A stretch of 64,000 bases of DNA from assembly GCA_023101885.1 (NCBI GenBank), contig JALPQD010000639.1, positions 1 through 64,000 on the forward strand, read 5' to 3'. This stretch comes from Typhlomys cinereus (Eukaryota; Chordata; Mammalia; Rodentia; Platacanthomyidae). This document shows, one piece after another, positions 13,001 through 24,629 of this stretch (the first letter of the stretch is position 1; each line of letters starts with the position of its first letter). Made by a program: the position numbers and the translations under genes. Below the pieces are notes generated by a model. That model was not told the origin of the DNA and ran no database searches. It saw nothing but the letters and a program-made list of their open reading frames with translations.

Positions 13001-13902
13001 GCTATGAACTTACCTCTTAGAACAGCTTTCATTGTGTCCCAGAGATTTTGGTAAGTTGTATTTTCGTTATCATTCACTTTCAGGAAATCTTGAATTTCCT
13101 TTTTAATTTCTTCCTGAATCCAGTTCTCATTCAGCATCATAGTGTTAAGTTTCCAGGAGTTACTGTATTTTCTCTTGTTTGTTGTCTTGTGGATGTCCAG
13201 CTTTAGGCCGTGGTGGTCTGACAGGGCACAGGTTAGAATTTCAACTTTTTTGTACATGTGTAGATTCGTTTTGTGGCCCAATATGTGATCTATTTTGGAG
13301 AAAGTTCCGTGTGCTGCTGAGAAAAATGTGTATTCTTTGGTGCGTGGGTGAAAAGTTTGATAGAGATCTGTAAGATCCATTTCTTTCAGGGTTTGATTAA
13401 GTTCCAAAGTTTCTCTGTTAAGCTTTTGACCTGTTGATATATCCCTTGTTGAGAGGGCGGTGTTGAAATCCCCAAGAATTATTGTTTGGGGGTTGATTTC
13501 TTGCTTTAGACGCTGTAGGGTTTTCTTAATGAATGTGGAGGGGCCCATATTGGGTGCATATATGGTCAGTATTGTGAAGTCTTCCTGGTGAATTGTACCT
13601 TTGACTAAAATGTAGTATCCATCCGTGTCTCTTATAATTTTCTTTGGTTTGAAGTCCACTTTTTCTGATAGCATAATGGCTACCCCTGCCTGTTTTTTGC
13701 TTCCATTTGCTTGTAGAATTGTTGATCAGCTTTTTATTTTTAGAGCGTGCCTATCTTTTGTGGTGAGATGGGTTTCCTGCAGGCAGCAGATTGATGGATT
13801 GTGATTTTTAATCCAAGTTTGTAATCTGTGTCTCTTGATCGGTGAATTAATTCCATTAACATTTAGTGTTATAATGGAGAAACTGTTTTTAATTCCAGAC
13901 AT
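10079..13902 (-). pseudogene. L1 ORF2 (endonuclease and reverse transcriptase), disabled
   Basis: The frame spans 3824 nt, about 1275 codons, the normal length for mammalian L1 ORF2. The start ATG is at 13902-13900. Order of domains: endonuclease (QETHL, GDFNT, SKIDHIL, SDHHG), reverse transcriptase ([54 protein letters not shown] near 11800), then the C-terminal cysteine region [18 protein letters not shown] near 10480-10540. Breaks include a Trp-to-stop change at 13728-13726 early in the endonuclease, a one-base loss near 12320, a Ser-to-stop change near 11912, and further frameshifts near 11690, 11340 and 10640. The segment 13674-12298 alone stays open for 458 codons. The mix of nonsense and indel changes indicates neutral decay. 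Confidence 0.95.
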
Positions 13903-13952
13903 TTATTATGTTTAGTAGTTTTTATAAGTATATTGCTTCGCTTTTAATGGTG

Positions 13953-15017
13953 TTATATTTGCCTTCTGTTCTCCTGGATATGCCTGTTTTTTTCTTCAAG
14001 CTTGAGTATCATTTCTAGCATTTTTTGAAGGCCTGGTTTGGTGGACATGTATCCCTTAAAGTTGTCTTTGTGCTGGAAAACTTTTCTTTCTCCCTCGATC
14101 ATGACTGATAGTTTTGCAGGGTAAATCAGCCTGGGTTGACATTTTTGCTCATTCAATACTTGAAGTATGTCTCTCCAAGCTCTTCTTGCTTTTACTGTTT
14201 CGACTGAGAAGTCATTTGTTATTTTAATAGGTTTACCTTTAAAAGTGACTTGTTTTTTCTCCCTTGAAGCTCTCAGCACCAGTTCTTTATCTTGAATATG
14301 GAGTGTTTTGACTATTATTTGCCATGGCTAGCTTCTGTTTTGGTCATATCTGTTTGGGGTGCAGAATGCCTCTTGTATATGGATGGGCCTGTCTTTTTTT
14401 AGATGAGGAAAGTTTTCCTTGATGATCGTTTGAAAAATTTCCTCAGGGGTGGTATTTTGAGATTCTTGCTCTGGTATTCCATGAATACGCATGTTAGGCT
14501 TCTTCAGGGTGTCCCATATCTCCTGGATATTTCTCTCAAGTATCTTTTTGGCTTTAACAACCTCTTCCATTGAGCTGGTTAGTACTCCCACTTTATCTTC
14601 AAGGTCTGAAATTCTGTTTTCTGCTTCGTTAGTTCTGTTGATAAGACCCTCTGTGGAGTTCTGGGTTGAAGATAACTTGTCTTTTAGCTCAGTTTTAAAC
14701 TCTGCTTGAGTCTGTTTTAACTGCTCTATGCCAGTTTTTGTTTCTTGCACTGTTTTTCTCAACTCCTCCAAATGTCTGTTGTGTTCCTCTTCAAAGCTAT
14801 TGATTCGATTATGTAATTCCTCCCTGATTTCCTCTTTCGTAGTATTGAACATGGTAATGATCATATTTTGAAAGTCGTTATCCTGGGTCAGGCTTTCTTG
14901 GCCTTTTTCCGTGGGTTTGTTCTGGTTGGAGTCTAACATTATGGGATTAATTTCTTCAGTGGGAAATTTGTTTACTTGAGTGTTGCTTCTCATGGATTTG
15001 CTCTTTGACTTTGGCAT
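13953..15017 (-). pseudogene. L1 ORF1 (RNA-binding chaperone), one amber codon
   Basis: The frame is 355 codons from the ATG at 15017 to the stop at 13953, with one in-frame TAG at 14330-14328. The N-terminal 229 residues are open: a basic start (MPKSKSKSMRSN), a coiled coil rich in EEL/KTV heptads, and an RRM-like domain ending near TPNRYDQNRS. After the TAG the same frame continues through the C-terminal domain (VTFKGKPIKITNDFS, then ARRAWRDILQVLNEQKCQPR) to the end. Apart from this codon ORF1 looks undamaged. The identical codon is TAG in copy 1. ORF1p lacking the C-terminal domain is expected to bind RNA poorly. Confidence 0.95.
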
Positions 15018-15374
15018 TGTCGTTTTAACTCTTAAGATCTTTCAATTTCAGTAAACTGAATTATTTGGCCTGGGGTTCTGGGGGTGGGCAGGGACAGAGC
15101 TTACCTAGGTCGCGGGTGAGGGCCGGCTGGACGGTGTGCGGGTCTGGACCAATGGAGCGGGGTGGGGAATGGGAGGATGGGGGCGTCGGCGTGGAGCTAT
15201 TTAACCGGAGGGCAGCTGGGGCGTTGCCTGGGCGCAGGGGGAGGTCCTCCTTGTCCCTTGGCCCTGCGCGCGGCTCCGGCTGGATGGTGGGAGTGGGAGC
15301 CGGGTCCCTTTGGGCTGACCTGGGGTGCTGGTGGGCGGGCGCGGGCGGAGACTTACCTAGGTCACGGGGTGAGG
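15018..15374 (-). promoter_or_regulatory. L1 5' UTR promoter region, monomer repeat of about 252 bp
   Basis: GC- and CpG-rich. The block around TTACCTAGGTCGCGGG at 15101-15116 recurs at 15353 as TTACCTAGGTCACGGG, a spacing of 252 bp. The 5' UTR therefore has one complete monomer and a truncated second, as in rodent L1s whose monomers act as RNA polymerase II promoters. On the transcribed minus strand each copy carries CTAGGTAAG, matching a 5' splice-site consensus. An ATTGG (inverted CCAAT) and a TTAAATA motif lie within the monomer, but their use is not shown. Confidence 0.75.
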
Positions 15375-15392
15375 AACAGTTGATCAACTCTT
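15375..15392 (-). repeat. L1 target-site duplication, 5' copy
   Basis: Exact 18-bp partner of 9039-9056, directly outside the truncated second 5' UTR monomer. Confidence 0.95.
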
Positions 15393-16120
15393 AAGGAGCA
15401 GTTAACTAAAATTTAACAAACTTGGTTAAGGTTCATTGATTTTTTTTTAGAGCCCAATTGTTTTCATATTGTCCTTACTGAGATTTCTGTACCGGCTGTG
15501 GAATGACAGGGAACTTGGTGCACACAGCAGTATAAACGTAAGAGGCGGAGCCAGGTTCACCAGCTGCAGGTTTTCCTGACTCCAGTGATCTTGGTTCTAC
15601 AACTGTCTGGACCCTCCATGCAAGGCCTGCTGGGACCACCTCCTGCACCTGTGTCTTGCTCGCTCTGTAAGCCACCATAGGACAGGACCTTTGCTTCCTT
15701 TTGCTATGATATTTACATCGTTTCATTCGACCTCAGTTTCACCTAAGCACAGAGGATATGAAGCGATAACAGCAGATTCCACATGGATCACAGCTGGCTT
15801 CCCCTCAGTCAACACACCAAGTCCAGAGCGTAAAAATCGCTTAGTCCACATTTCTTTCAGTCCCAAGACATTCACCTTTAGAGTCTCCCTGCAGCCTCAG
15901 AGGACAACTCTTCCTTCTGGAGGAGGCCATCGTCTATCTTAAAACTCAGGAAGAACGTGCTACACAGAACCAGGCATGTAGAGCTCTAGACAGGGGCAAA
16001 AGGAAAGGATGAGCCAGTGGATGACCTAGATGTATGTACTTATGTAAAAGAAGGCAATTCAATGTATATTACACGATTAGAAATTGTCTACTGGGATAAT
16101 TTCCCATGGCTACTGGGAAA
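15393..16120. other. Unassigned flank right of the full-length L1
   Basis: No gene is seen. 15480-15680 is moderately GC-rich but has no recognisable exon structure. Confidence 0.4.
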
Positions 16121-16178
16121 CACACACAGACACACACGCACACACACACACACGCACACACACACACACACACACACA
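16121..16178. repeat. (CA)n microsatellite
   Basis: CA dinucleotide array with a few CG and GA interruptions. The sequence just after it (16179-16260) resembles an LTR-type repeat piece (AGTTTATTTTCTCATTGCTG). Confidence 0.95.
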
Positions 16179-16261
16179 GAAGTTTATTTTCTCATTGCTG
16201 TGAAAGAGCAGAATTCCACAATCAAGGTGTTAGAAAGGCCACACTCCTTTCAGGTACATTG

Positions 16262-16465
16262 TGTGTACAGGAAAGATTCTTTTGTGTTTATGTGTATTGA
16301 GGAGGGCTCCAGGAGAATGAGGTTGGTGCTTTTCCTGTCTTTATGCAGTTATCCTTAGGGGAAAAAAAGCAAAAACAAGCAAACAAACAAGACCAAAGAA
16401 AAACCAGAATGTGAAAAACTGGATTTTGTTTGTTCTGATCTGAAATTTGCAGTGGTACTACACAC
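16262..16465. repeat. Diverged duplicate B (partner at 8130-8345)
   Basis: Motif order matches 8130-8345: GGAAAGATTCTTTTGTGT, GAGGGCTCC, GTGCTTTTCCTGTCTTT, AGTTATCC, AAC-rich run, GAATGTGAAA, ACTGGATTTT. It is either a shared ancient repeat or an old local duplication. Confidence 0.5.
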
Positions 16466-19400
16466 ACAGGGTAGTAAGTGTGTGTCTGTTGATTTTGTCC
16501 TTTCAATAGCTGAATAGACAGGGTCAAGCTCCAGCATCCTTTTTACATGCTTCATTCTTTCTTGTGCTTCAGAACATGAGTTTCTCGAGGCAGCTTTTGT
16601 CTAAGTGAAAGCTGTAAGTTAATTGCTCAAAACAGTTTTGCCTATTCTTTGCTGATATTTGCAAACACAATCATTTCTCTACCTGGCTTAGCAGGATGGC
16701 AGACATTTGATGGATGAATTAAAACTGCAAGACCGAGTCATACCACATCTAGCTCATTTGGGAAAAGACCAAAGCCCAAGACTCAAAGTAAGATTTCTAC
16801 TGAGCACATAGATTTCTTATACCATTGAAAGTACCATCAAGTAAGTTGTGGGACTGAATTTCATGCTGTGAAGATGGATCAGAGAAGTTGAAGACAATGG
16901 TGTGAAAAAAAAAAAAAGATAGAACCCTCTTTTGGAGCACACAGAAGCCATAACAATCTTGATGCAGAAAAAGGAGGCACAAAATGGAAAGTAGTGCTTT
17001 GTTGGTACAAGGGAAAAAATACACCTACATCCAGTTAATTATTAAATAGCTTGTGCATGTGGACTCTACCAGAAGTTGAGGCCATTTGCTGCTGTCTTCT
17101 GGCTTACTTTTCACAGACTCAGTGGAAAAAGTGCATCATATCAAAATTCTTATAATTGATCATATATTTGTCAGAACGTTTTGTTTGTTTTAACTCACGG
17201 TCCAAAGCAACGGTTTCCATTTTGTCACCTTGGCTTGAGAATGAGTCACAATTTCCAAAACAGCTCATCAGGGCAGTGGTCGCTAGGCAAGCTGGATGGC
17301 AGTGCTCTGGCCTCTGAAAAGCCCTGGGAGTTCAGGCAGCAGGCAAGCAGGACTCCGCCCCTTCATCAGATAAGAAGAGTAATTACAGTGAGGTGGGGCG
17401 CTGTTCATTTCCATCCTCTGTACTTCTGAAGAAACCAGAGGCAAGGATGTGTCGGAAGTGATAAAAGGGCACAGGACTAGCTAGCTGCTTGGCTTCTTTC
17501 CATCTGTGACTAAGTGCCTACTGGACTTCCTGGGGGGTGAGGGGGGCAGGAGTGGGAATCAAGGCAGAGCTTTTGTGTGAGAAATTGTGATTAGATTCTT
17601 TACGCAGAAGTTAATACACGAGAGCTTAATTTATGCATGGTTTTCTGGTAGAATATGTCAATTCTTAGAAAGGTAGTTCTGTGAATATTTGAAAGTACAG
17701 AAGAAAAAATGATGGAATAACATTACATCAAAATCTTTCTACATGTTAACTGGGGATTTGAACAATGGCTGAGTTTTACTGTGTATAAAAGCATCCAATG
17801 CCTTGTTCCTTTACTAAGAACTCTTTTATTATTATTTTTTATTATTTCATTACTTCTGACTATGCTACTAATTACCCGAAAGGGAAAAATATTCTTGTTA
17901 TAGTTTGCTTTTTATTTTTAAAAGAAGACATTAAGTAGCTACTTAATGAGTTTCCTTTATGCATGCTTCAATAAAGAAGCTACATTTTTCTTGTTAATTT
18001 TGATTCCATTTTTTTCTCCTGCTACATGTGGACATCGCTTCAAATTTAGCACTAAAAAAGTAAGCACATTTTATTTCAATCGCAAACAGCAAAGGATTGT
18101 GTCATGTAGACCATGGACCCATATTTACAGGTTAGGCTCTGAGCCCAATTATTCAAAGTCTCCTGAGTAATGTGTAGTTCTTTGTGATCCCTGTTTACTC
18201 CAAGGTTAGTCCTCTACAGGTGCAGGCAGGGGAGGCAAAGAGTGAGAAACCAGATGGACTGTAACAGAGTCAGAGTATGTGGGTGTGAAGGAAGTCCCCA
18301 GCTATGGAGCAAATAGTAGATGATTGCTTTTTTGAGTGTCCGGTTTATCAAACATGTCACAAAACAGGTTTAGTACAAAAAAGGACCAATGTCATGTCAT
18401 TCCTGGACTCTAGATGCGTCTTTCATGCTCTGTTTTCTTCTTCAGTTGGAGCAGCAGTGTTGGAAGGGGCAAGTCTTTCTTCAGCTGTAGCATCAGCTGT
18501 TGTGCACAGCCACCAGCCCCTACACAGAGGATGAGGATGAGGCCCCAGTGACAGATTAGGAAAGTTGCAGTCTAAACTGTGCCTGTGTTTGGAAAACAAT
18601 ATTTACCATTTTGAGTTTATTTCTGAGTAAATACACTGATTTTTTTTAAAAAGAACACCATGTAAATATTGATTTTAGCTTTATTTGACAAATGTCAAGG
18701 TAATTTTTACTTCTTTTTTTTTTTCTGGCAGACTCATGTTTTGTGTGTGATCCATAGGGTCCTTCCCTTGCAAGATGTGGACAAAGCTTTACTCTGAACA
18801 GTTGCCATCAAGGTCTGAAATTGACGGTGGTGGATCTTTGGTGATTTAAACAGGAAAGAAGTCGATGGGCAGATGGGAGTGAGATATTATGAGCTGATAA
18901 GACTCACACATGTGTGTTGCCCAGAGAGATGGGGACACTTGAAGAAACTAAAGGCAGTTGCCAGAAACAGAAGGGAAAGCAATTCCTTGGGAAATTTGTT
19001 TTGCATCTACAATTTTGTTAGAACCCACTTGCTTCTGAGCTAATACCATCACATGCATTTGTCTGAAAGTATCCAATCCCTATGTTTCTTTCAAGTTGTG
19101 TTCTTCAAATATTTCCCATGGATCCATGAGCAAGCAATCTGATAAGAAAGAAAAGCCCAAGGTAGCCTGTGATGGAGGATAGGGCTTAGATAATTTTCAC
19201 ATGCTCAGATTTTACCTTTACCTGCAGGGAAAGAAAAATATTGCTTGCACAGATTTGGCTGTGCCAGTTTTGTTTTCCTTAAAAGACAGACATACAGAAT
19301 AACCCTTCAAGGGAATAAATACCAAGTATGTTAAAAGCATAATTTGAAGTGGATACTCCATGGACACTGAACAAACTACAAGCTACAATTAATTATTGAC

Positions 19401-22400
19401 TTCTATAGCAACAGAATTTTTCCTAATATCAATATATGCATGTATATAAAAATGATGTAATATAATGGTATGTGTATAATGTATGTGTATGTATAATGAC
19501 TATGCACAGATAGATAGTCAGATTTATGTTCACAATTAAAGATGGCTGAAATTTGAATATCCTCTGATGTAAGCCTCACTGTCAAGATGTTAAAAAATAA
19601 ATCAAAAGCTTAGATGTCCACTTGCAGAAGTCAACGGCCTTTGGCTATCTGTAAGGACAGAAAAAGAAAAAGTTGAAGATTAGTGAAGAGGTCCCTCTGT
19701 GATGTTGCCACAAACCATGGGATCTGAAGATCCTAAGAAACAGGAGACTTAGACGAGGTCCCTAGGGACTAAGCTTGCAAGCTAATGCCCTTCCTAATTG
19801 TGCCAAGGGGTCCTGTGATTGGGCAAGATGCCAGGACACTTCAGCCAACAAAGCCTCTCAATTAGGCACAGTCTGTATGCCAAGTTCTCAGCAGGAGCAT
19901 GTGAAAGGGCTTCTTCTTCTGACTTTTGATCAAATCCATTTAAAATCTTTGCCATGGGACCCAAAAAATCACCACCAGAATATGTCTGGAATGTCTCGTA
20001 CCTGAGAAGGACTCACAGTCCATACTTGCTCTCAGCATAGAGTGTTTGATGTATCGGGTAGTAATGTTTTCAAGTAACCGCATTGCTGTAGGTCTAGGCA
20101 GAGGCATGGCGCCCATCTATGTTCACTGGCAGTGCCCAACTCTGAGCTTAGACACAAGAGACTAAGACCCCTGGGTAGGTGTGAAGCCCAATACATAATC
20201 AACACTTATTGGATATATAAGCAGCTATGAAAGAACAGATTTCTTTTTCCAAATTATACAGCGAACAAAAAGGTGGTGTAAGTTTTGTGGACTCTTAGCT
20301 CCTGTTTTCCCAGTTACCCATGGTGAGGCCTGAAATGTCTGTGCTCTCTGGCTAACAGAAGAGGTTTTCTCACTCTGGGCAACTCAGGCCAAGGGCAGTG
20401 TGCCTGCCTGTGGAGTTTGTAGAATCCTCTACTGCTTTGAAATGCCCATTTGTACCAGGGAGACAAGAGAACCCTCCCGCGTGGACATGGTCACAGGGCT
20501 GCAGAAAAAGGCTTTCACTTCTGTACACTGCATTTTCTCTTCGACAATTAGTAAAGCAACATTTCATCTAGGAGACATTATTTTCAAGTCTTATCTGGCT
20601 TTTTCTGTTGAATTTTTAAAATGGGAAAACAGCATCAATAGACAATCCAAAGGAAGCATTTGGACTTGTCCCCTTTAAGAAGGATTGCCCTGATTTCATC
20701 TCAGAGGGAGGTAGACACAGTCAGAGACACGACTGAGCCTCAAAGCAAGAGTCAGGCTGAACAGGCAATGTGTCCTGTGAACACAATCTTCAAATTATTA
20801 AGCTTCCTTGTGTGGAGCAAAATATATCCCCAGAGAAGGTAACAAAAGCTATTTTTTTTTTCTGATGAGAAAATCAGCATTTTGTCAGCTATAAATGCTT
20901 AAACCATTAAACATCATTCCAGCTAGAGACAGGTATTGAGTTGAAGGCTAAACCTTTGGGCACGTGAAGAATTAGTTGTAAAAGTGAGTCTAGAACAAGC
21001 CTGTGGGAAATTATCTACTTGATGTGGGAGGATTCATCTCATGATAGAGAGAACCACTCCCTGGACAGGTGGTTAAGGAGAGTCTGGTTCAATCCTTTGG
21101 CATTCTTTGGTGTACTTTGGCATTCAGGCATTCTGGCAAGTAAGAAAGTATGACTCTCAATCATTGCTATGGATATGACATGGCTGGTTCCTTTGACTCC
21201 CGAGGTTAGTATGAACTCTCCTGCCAGGCTGATGAACTGTAGCCAAGAATTTTAAGAACAGATCCCTTGTTTTCCTAAGTTGTTTAGGTCCTGTATTTGT
21301 TCAGCAGTGGGAAGACGAAACAAACACAACCGTGGAGAATTGGAGAACTGTGAAAATGTACTGTAAAATAAAGTGATATTTACAAAATCAAATGTTTGTA
21401 TGCATTAATAAGAAAGGTAACAAAAATCTTTGAGGTGAGTAGGTGATAAAGGAAAAGGTGGTAGATACTATGGCAGAAGGTAAATTTATGGCTAGTTGCT
21501 CCAAAGTCCCATCATATTTTAAATTCTTGAAAACATCATATGCTCAAATACCTTGAGTCAAATATATCATGGCTATATGAACACTTTCTCCATTAGTTTT
21601 AAGGCATAAATCCTATCAAACATTTTGTTAGTACATGTATATATACAAACATATTTCATTGTAGGACACTTTTCCAAATAGGACACAAGTTTCAGACTAT
21701 TTATGGCCATATGAACTTTCAAAAAGAAGTGATTTCAAAGAAAAACAAAGATTCACCCATCCTGAGGAAGGCTCTTCTCATATATTTCCAATTCAACAGA
21801 AATCTGTGACCACCAAGGCCCAGACCCAAAGTCTTAGACTTTTATTCAGTAGACCTCCTTTATAGCTCCTCCTGGAGCTAAGAGTCCTTCACTAGCTGAC
21901 CCACTGCCATCAATTACTGTCTTCTGAGAGGTGAGATGTATAGTCAAAATAAGATTCCTACTGGCTTTATTGATTAAAAAAAGAGCATGGGAATGAAGGT
22001 AAGAGTAATGCTAACATGGACTTTTCCCTTTTGTATTTTGTTCCATAAATAAGTATTTGGGACATTCCATACGCATAGAATTATGATAGGTATTTTCTAT
22101 AGAAATTGTGGAAACTATAGGTACATATAAAACAACCATTCTGGCATCTTTGATTCTGGCAACAGCATCTCCAGGACCTCTTTTCTTTTTCTTTTTTTTC
22201 CAAATTATCTTCTTTCTCCCTTCTTTACCTTCTTACATCCTTCGGCCTTCAGCTACAATGGATTTTCTGAAGATTTCCCAGCCCTAACTTGCTCATCCCC
22301 ACACTGGTTCCTTCTGACACACAAGCACCTGCTTTCAGTTTTCCGCTGGAATCTTCCACTTGGATGCTCCCAAAGCATTTCAGATCATCAGGCTGAAAGA

Positions 22401-22774
22401 TAATTAAAAGCTGCAAGCATTTTTGCCTCAATTGATCCTTCCCAGTAGTGAGCAGTGTGAGTGAGTTCACTTTGGGGTGAAACTTGGAATGTCTGGTGGG
22501 TAGCACTGAGCGAAATCAGTAGCACACCTACTATTGTTTTTTCAACTAGGACTTTTTCTGCAGTCCAATATTTCTAAAGTTTAAGCTCAGTTTAACTCAA
22601 ATACAAATCTTAACGAGCTGTATGTATGTGCGCGTGGGGATGGGAGGCTTGCCAATCAATGATTTCTTTCCCTCACATTATCTCTTTTTCTCTTCTTTCT
22701 GAAGAGATTGGAGACTAGAGACCAAATGAGCAAACAAGGATCTAGCCACACTATGCTCACTTTGAAAAAATGCA
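16466..22774. other. Long unassigned non-coding stretch
   Basis: I find no gene, RNA gene or confidently named repeat. Small features include an AT-rich TTATTATT tract near 17825-17860, a G-rich run near 17530-17550 that could form a G-quadruplex, and a TATG-rich tract near 19430-19500. Reading frames are short and unconvincing. Confidence 0.45.
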
Positions 22775-22781
22775 CATTTGA

Positions 22782-23038
22782 TTCTGGGGAGATGATTCAG
22801 GAATGAAAGCATTTGCCTTGAAAGCAAAAATCCCCAGATCTTACATAAAAATGCCAGGAGCAAATGACTGTGGACTGCAACTCTGGCCCTGGAGGGCAGA
22901 GCCTAGGAAACCCCACAGCAAAGCAGTGAGGAGGAAGAACAATAGAGGATGATTTCCAGTGTCATTCTTAGGCCTCCACAGGCACACACACTCAGTGTCA
23001 TTTGTACACATGCCTGTGCACATACACACACAAAAGAA
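22782..23038 (+). mobile_element. B4-type (ID-B1 like) SINE, diverged
   Basis: It begins with a tRNA-like head (GGGGAGATGATTCAGGAATG, then a degenerate B box near 22830). A body with GGCCTCCACAGGCACACAC follows and it ends in a CA-rich tail. This order is typical of rodent tRNA-headed SINEs. The subfamily is uncertain. Confidence 0.6.
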
Positions 23039-23608
23039 AAAGCGCACTTTTTTTTTAAACATTTGAGATTTCTCTACCCTTGAAAACCAAAAGAGCAATT
23101 GTAAACTCAGTTGAGATTCGCCTTAAATTCCAGGCATTTCTTTCATGTATCAGCACCCACTTAGCATATGGATGTGGTCCTGCCCTTGCTCTTCTGGGCA
23201 GCTGAATGCAACCTCTCCGGCTCAGCACCACCTCACCAGCTCCTCAAAGGGCTGCTGTTCTTCCTGCCCCTTCTCTGCAGCTTCAACAGCTCAAACCCCA
23301 AATGGACTGTTTCATAATCCAACTGGGCAGACTCTCTTGAAGCTCCCTTCAAAATGAAATAGATGCTTTCTTCTTCATATCTGGCGAAATGATGCTGTTC
23401 AGCAGGGACATGGCGAGGCTTTCCTGTTCCTGGAGTGGTCAGGACAGATGCTTTCCTGGAGGAGAACCTATGAGGATTAAGACCTGGACTTTCTTTTCTT
23501 GTATGACAGAACACACTACGAAAATCTTAGCTGTGTGGCAACTGTTTCCATGAGAAAGAAGTGTTATCTTTACTAGGATATCCTCAAGGATGAAATGATT
23601 TTTGCCAT

Positions 23609-23715
23609 GACATCTTACAAAAGAGATAAATATCCAATGGAAATACAAAATGACACCTTACAAAAGAGATAAATATTCAATGGAAATACAAAAATGATAA
23701 ATATTCAATGGAAAC
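23609..23715 (+). repeat. 43-bp tandem repeat, about 2.5 copies
   Basis: The unit starting GACATCTTACAAAAGAGATA at 23609 recurs at 23652 with two substitutions. A shortened third copy, beginning GATAAATATTCAATGG, starts near 23696. High identity between units points to a recent expansion. Confidence 0.9.
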
Positions 23716-23784
23716 CAATAGGGACCATTGAAGATTCTCAATCCTGGGTTGCTGAATTTTTATTTCAATGCCTCTTTTCTTTCT

Positions 23785-23787
23785 TCC

Positions 23788-23867
<80 letters not shown>
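23785..23867. repeat. (CTTT)n microsatellite in a longer pyrimidine tract
   Basis: About 20 CTTT units, followed by a degenerate pyrimidine tract to about 23910. It yields artefactual Phe/Leu/Ser-rich reading frames. Confidence 0.95.
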
Positions 23868-23869
<2 letters not shown>

Positions 23870-24629
23870 TTTTCTTTCTTTTCTTCTCTTCCTACTCCTC
23901 CTCCTTCTTCTTCACTAAAAGTTATAAAACTTAATTTTTTTGTCCTTATTTCACATTCTTGAAATAGTAAATTGCTTGTTTTCAAGGCAGGAAGTCCAGC
24001 ATCTTGAAGAAAATCTTTTATAATTGCACATACTATAGTTAATTGATATATTTGTCATGACACTGCCTTGTTCTCAACTGCAGTGCTATTTTGCTGAGTC
24101 TGTTCATTGAAGAGCTGAAGAGCTGTGTGTTTTCTTTTGTAAAGCCAGAAATCACAACACATGAGTTCAGAAGAGTGAATGAAATTAAGAAGCATTTAAA
24201 GGAAGAAAGAAAGTTTCCCAATTTCCATTAACTTACAAACAGTGTTTGCACTGGGAAGTAGTGAAAATTCTATTTTTGTTTTGATTATAAAGATAAAGCA
24301 AAGCAATGTTGCACTTGGCTTATGTTGTGATGAGTTAATCATTTGGCTTTTAGGAATGCATCTTGCAGATGCACACACTTCCCATCCCTTAATATAAAAA
24401 GTACATAGATAGGGAAGACTAGAGAAAAGGTGGGGGGTACGGTTGGTGACAAGGGTGGAAGGGAAACAGGGGCATAGAGGGAAGAATAAATGGAATGATT
24501 TATAGACATATGTGAAATTGTCACAGAGCAAAATTCAAGTGGAAAATAAAGGCGAGTAGAGACTAGGAGCTTGACAGACATGCTTCAAACCCACAGTGAA
24601 AATGGTCACCTGCATCACTGACTCCTTTG

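Larger units (their letters stand above)
9057..15374 (-). mobile_element. Full-length LINE-1 retrotransposon, copy 2
   Basis: A complete 6.3-kb L1 on the minus strand: 5' UTR with one full and one partial monomer (15374-15018), ORF1 (15017-13953), a 50-bp spacer, ORF2 (13902-10079), a 3' UTR of about 1 kb with a G-rich polypurine tract, and an A-rich tail. A perfect 18-bp direct repeat flanks it. The inferred first-strand nick on the minus strand is TT|AAGAG, a usual variant of the L1 endonuclease site TT|AAAA, so insertion was by target-primed reverse transcription. Both ORFs carry inactivating changes, so it is a recent but dead copy, or one that could move only with help from another L1. 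Confidence 0.98.

Noticed and set aside
15061..15394. Long overlapping frames in the GC-rich L1 5' UTR
   Set aside because: High GC removes stop codons. The region is the L1 promoter, and the frames occur on both strands at once.
23677..23985. Phe/Leu/Ser-rich and Lys/Glu-rich frames near 23.8 kb
   Set aside because: They come from the (CTTT)n array read on each strand.
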